From contig DASXFN010000119.1 in the NCBI GenBank assembly GCA_036489565.1, positions 1 to 64,000 of the forward strand: 64,000 nucleotides of DNA, in the 5' to 3' direction. The position numbers were made by a program, and so were the translations under genes. This document shows, one piece after another, positions 61,075 through 64,000 of the stretch (positions within the stretch are counted from its first letter, which is position 1; every line of letters starts with the position of its first letter). This stretch comes from JAICKN01 sp036489565 (lineage in GTDB: Bacteria; Acidobacteriota; Terriglobia; Terriglobales; Acidobacteriaceae). The notes beneath the pieces were generated by a model. The model ran no database searches. It saw only the letters and a list, made by a program, of their open reading frames with translations, and was not told the origin of the DNA.

Positions 61075-62461
61075 CATTCTCGTTTGCGATGACGAGCGTT
61101 CCATCTGCGAAATGCTCGATATCGCCCTGCGCCGCGACGGACACAAAGTTGAAACCGTCAACTCCGGCGAAGCGGGCAAAAGAAAACTCGACAGCGCCAT
61201 TTTCGACGTCGTCATTACCGACATCAAAATGCCCAACACTAACGGCATTGAAGTACTGCGCTATGCGCACCAGGTATCGCCCGAATCTGCCGTTATCCTG
61301 ATCACCGCCGTGGACGACTACGAAGCCGCCATTGAAGCGGTCAAGGCAGGCGGCGCGACCGATTACATTCGAAAATCGCCTGGACTTGTGGATGAAATCA
61401 AGCTGGCGATCAATCGCGCCCTGGAAAAAATGGCCTTGAGCCGCCAGAACTTCGCCTTCAAGCGCGATGCCGCCAATCGCAATTCACTCGATAACATCGT
61501 CGGCTCAAGCCCGGCGATGGAGAAGCTCAAGCAGACCATACGCACCGTCGCCTCCACCCAGAGCACGGTCTTGATTTATGGCGAAAGCGGCACGGGAAAA
61601 GAGCTTGTGGCCCGCGCAGTCCATATCTGCTCGCCGCGCGCGGCCGAGCCTTTTGTCTCGATCAATTGCGGCGCTTTCCCCGAGACCTTGCTGGAAAGCG
61701 AACTTTTCGGATACGTGAAAGGCGCTTTCACAGGCGCGAATCAGAACAAGCGCGGCTTGTTTGAAGTTGCGCATCAAGGCACCATCTTCCTGGATGAAAT
61801 CAGCGAGATGAGCCTCACCATGCAGGTGAAGCTGCTGCGCGTCTTGCAGGAACGTTACGTGCGCCCCGTGGGAGGCACCAACGAAATCGCCATTGACGTG
61901 CGCGTGATCGCCGCCACCAACCGCGATTTGGACCAGCGTGTCGCGGAAAATACCTTCCGTGAAGATCTCTACTACCGTTTAAGCGTGATCCCGGTTTCCG
62001 TTCCACCCCTGCGCGAGCGCCGCGAGGACATTCCGTTGCTCGTCAATCACTTCCTCAAGAAATACGCGCCCGCGGCGGGAAAGAACATTTCTAAAGTCGA
62101 TCCCGGCTCCCTCCATTCTCTGAACGGCTACGAATGGCCAGGCAACGTGCGGCAGTTGGAAAATACTATTGAACGCGCGGTCGCGCTGGAAATGGGAGAG
62201 GAGTTGCAAGTCGAGCTTCCTGTTGAGCGTGCGAAAGCCAAGGCCGCCGCTGCGGGCGTGGGAACCTCATCCGGCGCTTCATTTTCCAGTATCGGCGTTC
62301 CTCCCGAGGGCGTAGACATGGAGAAGTACGTTGCCGACATCGAGAAGGGACTCCTGGAATCTGCTCTCAGCCAGTCGAACGGCGTGCAGACACGCGCGGC
62401 GGAGATGCTAAAAATCTCCTACCGCTCGTTTCGGCACCTCGCAAAGAAATACGAGCTATAG
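61067..62461 (+). CDS. pilR: PilR-like sigma-54-dependent response regulator
   Basis: Receiver (Asp52 in VVITDIKMP), sigma-54 AAA+ domain and C-terminal Fis HTH (464 residues). Walker A GESGTGKE (172-179), intact GAFTGA loop (219-224), Walker B IFLDEISEMS. HTH at the end: NGVQTRAAEMLKISYRSFRHL. It should activate sigma-54 promoters, in PilR systems that of the pilin gene, which is not in this window. Convergent with the glycosyltransferase gene, 12 bp apart. Confidence 0.92.
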   Translation: MGNILVCDDERSICEMLDIALRRDGHKVETVNSGEAGKRKLDSAIFDVVITDIKMPNTNGIEVLRYAHQVSPESAVILITAVDDYEAAIEAVKAGGATDYIRKSPGLVDEIKLAINRALEKMALSRQNFAFKRDAANRNSLDNIVGSSPAMEKLKQTIRTVASTQSTVLIYGESGTGKELVARAVHICSPRAAEPFVSINCGAFPETLLESELFGYVKGAFTGANQNKRGLFEVAHQGTIFLDEISEMSLTMQVKLLRVLQERYVRPVGGTNEIAIDVRVIAATNRDLDQRVAENTFREDLYYRLSVIPVSVPPLRERREDIPLLVNHFLKKYAPAAGKNISKVDPGSLHSLNGYEWPGNVRQLENTIERAVALEMGEELQVELPVERAKAKAAAAGVGTSSGASFSSIGVPPEGVDMEKYVADIEKGLLESALSQSNGVQTRAAEMLKISYRSFRHLAKKYEL

Positions 62462-62473
62462 AATTATCGGCCC

Positions 62474-63856
62474 TCATTCCCCGGAATTTTCCAATCCGAC
62501 ATTTGCGTCGCTCAATCGTTGCGTGTTTGGAGCATCCTGGTTTGCTGAACCCGTCGCTCTTGATCTCAGTAATGGAACCAACGCCGCAAAAACGACAACA
62601 GGAACCAAAGGATTAGTCGCAACTGGGAGATTCCAATATTTCAAGGATAATTTGTCGCTCCACAAATAAAAGCACAAAACTAGCAGAAAACTCGTCGCGA
62701 ATGGCCAAAGGACTACAAGCCAAGAACCCAAAACCAAAGATCGAGCAAGTCGTCTTGCTTTTTGAATTGTGTTGGACTCTTTAAAAAATAGTAAATAGGC
62801 AGGAAGCAACAGTACCTCGGTATGCGGGGCCACGCTCGGCACCACGACATCAGTAAATGTCAGAACTAAAAGCACAGCCGAAAAAAATCTTTTTGAATTG
62901 CTGTCCTCTTCTCGTATTTTCCAGACATAACGCGAAACTATGCACGCCATGAACAATATGGCCAACATGCCTCCTCGGTTGCCCAACAAAACTAGAATGC
63001 CTGCGCGTCCATGCGTGTAGCGAAGGTACGGGCCTAGTCCGGCGATAAATTCCGCGAACCAGCCGGGGAGTAATACCTGACTGGCGGCGCACAGCACTCC
63101 TGTAAATCCCATGAACGAATAAATCACGAGCTTTCTGGATTGCCATTTCGAAAAAGCCCAAACAAATGTCCAGCAGATTAAAAAAAACGAAAGCTGCGGC
63201 TTAATTGTTGAAAGAGCAAATAACGCTCCGGAGAGAAGGAGCTTATCACGCGCGATACACCAGAGAGCGGTTGCAATAAAAAATGCCACAACGATGCTCA
63301 ATTGCTGGAGAAACAGTCCCGATATATAGGGAAGACTAGCGATCACCAGTATTAGTACTGATGTTTTTTGAAGCCGATCGATATCTATTCCAATGAGCTT
63401 GAACCATACCAACACAGTGACAATTGCAGATGCTGGAAGAACGAAGATGAATATCAATTTGGCAACTGAAAATGGAACATAAACTACGGGGGCAAGCAAA
63501 AACACTATGTAAAGCGGATATGCAAATCGCTGCTCGTCCACTACGTAAGAATTCTCTGACCCAATCGGTCGTCCATAATAACCCTGTTGTATTTCTTGTG
63601 TAACCGTTTGACTATATGGATCACGCTTATGCAACAGCAATTCACGGGAACCCAACCAGCGGGGATAAAGATCGGAAAAATTGCGCGCGGCGAAACCGAG
63701 GCTATCTAGTTTACGTTCTACCATATGACTTCTATGGCGGCAATTAATCCACATTGACACTGACATCATGATTGCCAGCGCGAGCATAGTAAGGCCTTTT
63801 ATCGCCGAGCTTTTTTCGACAGAAGCGATCTTCATGGCATGTGAGCTTTTTTGCAT
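62474..63856 (-). CDS. Multi-spanning membrane glycosyltransferase, DUF2029/GT87-like
   Basis: A 460-residue polytopic protein with about ten membrane helices. The region after the first helix carries AARNFSDLYPRWLGSRELLLHKRDPYS, typical of the DUF2029 (GT87-type GT-C) proteins that transfer mannose or other sugars from polyprenyl donors. The DLYPRW acidic motif would be at the extracytoplasmic loop, where GT-C enzymes have their catalytic acid. The C-terminal tail is cytoplasmic and polar. Start ATG 63856 used; TTG 63868 and ATG 63835 also possible, none with a good ribosome binding site. Its base composition looks more AT-rich than the neighbouring pil genes. Confidence 0.8.
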   Translation of the reverse strand: MQKSSHAMKIASVEKSSAIKGLTMLALAIMMSVSMWINCRHRSHMVERKLDSLGFAARNFSDLYPRWLGSRELLLHKRDPYSQTVTQEIQQGYYGRPIGSENSYVVDEQRFAYPLYIVFLLAPVVYVPFSVAKLIFIFVLPASAIVTVLVWFKLIGIDIDRLQKTSVLILVIASLPYISGLFLQQLSIVVAFFIATALWCIARDKLLLSGALFALSTIKPQLSFFLICWTFVWAFSKWQSRKLVIYSFMGFTGVLCAASQVLLPGWFAEFIAGLGPYLRYTHGRAGILVLLGNRGGMLAILFMACIVSRYVWKIREEDSNSKRFFSAVLLVLTFTDVVVPSVAPHTEVLLLPAYLLFFKESNTIQKARRLARSLVLGSWLVVLWPFATSFLLVLCFYLWSDKLSLKYWNLPVATNPLVPVVVFAALVPLLRSRATGSANQDAPNTQRLSDANVGLENSGE

Positions 63857-64000
63857 GGGGGTACACAATGTATCTTAGGCGCGGAAGCAATTGAGTAAGA
63901 AAATGTAAGATTAGGGTCAGGTTATTGCATCCAGTATCATAGATCCACATGCCCTACATGGTCCGCTACTTCTGGAATGCAACCCGAGGCCATCGTTTCA

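Noticed and set aside
1..64000. CRISPR arrays, insertion sequences, prophage or integron elements
   Set aside because: No regularly spaced repeats, transposase, phage structural genes or terminal repeats were seen; the two tyrosine recombinases are housekeeping XerC/XerD.

Overview
The window reads as an ordinary chromosomal segment of a Gram-negative, heterotrophic, soil-type bacterium. It most resembles Acidobacteriota (class Terriglobia and relatives). That assignment is inference from gene content and from how the proteins read; there is no rRNA or other marker here to settle it. Evidence for an outer membrane: a full Tol-Pal locus, a porin with a C-terminal Phe and lipid-acylating enzymes. 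Evidence for a type IV pilus lifestyle: pilB-pilT-pilC with a PilS/PilR pair. There is no plasmid, phage, insertion sequence, CRISPR array, rRNA or recognisable tRNA.

Layout. 1-3.1 kb: an alditol-type FAD oxidase cut by the window edge and an aldehyde dehydrogenase. 3.1-10.3 kb: a small Cys/His protein and a minus-strand envelope operon, tolQ-tolR-tolA/tonB-like-tolB-pal-cpoB followed by def and doxX. 10.3-20.7 kb: a PRC-barrel protein, a membrane protein, recN, a DMT protein, a stand-alone LigD polymerase domain, a DUF72 protein, tandem xerD-xerC, and a three-domain acyl ligase/carrier/acyltransferase. 20.8-29 kb: secA, then a cysteine-free Rrf2 regulator overlapping a sulfonate/taurine/nitrate-type ABC importer, and an outer-membrane porin. 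29-33.6 kb: lysS, two small unknown genes, and an F0-only ATP synthase cluster (atpZ-atpI-atpB-atpE) closed by a strong terminator. 33.6-42.1 kb: a HEAT-repeat/PilZ protein, an MmcB-like nuclease, and the minus-strand run meaB-mce-tsaB-dnaX-ybaB-recR. 42.4-46.9 kb: phoH-ybeY-CBS protein-era, then an RsbW-like kinase. 47-49.9 kb: a polysaccharide deacetylase coupled to a double acetyltransferase-like protein. 49.9-54.7 kb: an NtrYX-type two-component pair and a GH10 xylanase. 55-62.5 kb: the pilB-pilT-pilC-pilS-pilR cluster. 62.5-63.9 kb: a DUF2029/GT87-type membrane glycosyltransferase.

How the parts work together. The Tol-Pal genes maintain the outer membrane during constriction. The pil cluster holds the motors, the platform and their sigma-54 regulatory pair. 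phoH-ybeY-era and dnaX-ybaB-recR are conserved RNA-processing and replication-repair neighbourhoods. meaB-mce points to a methylmalonyl-CoA pathway. The Rrf2 gene, ABC importer and porin look like one uptake unit for an organosulfur or similar oxyanion compound.

I found no clearly undescribed system. The observations most worth a second look are: the NtrX-like activator with GAFPAA in place of GAFTGA; the atpE c-subunit with Q/E/S/Y residues of sodium-type c-rings behind a signal peptide; atpZ, which seems to start at CTG or carries an indel; the acyl-AMP ligase/ACP/PlsC fusion; the double-GNAT protein; and palindromes in front of the rrf2 and pilB genes.
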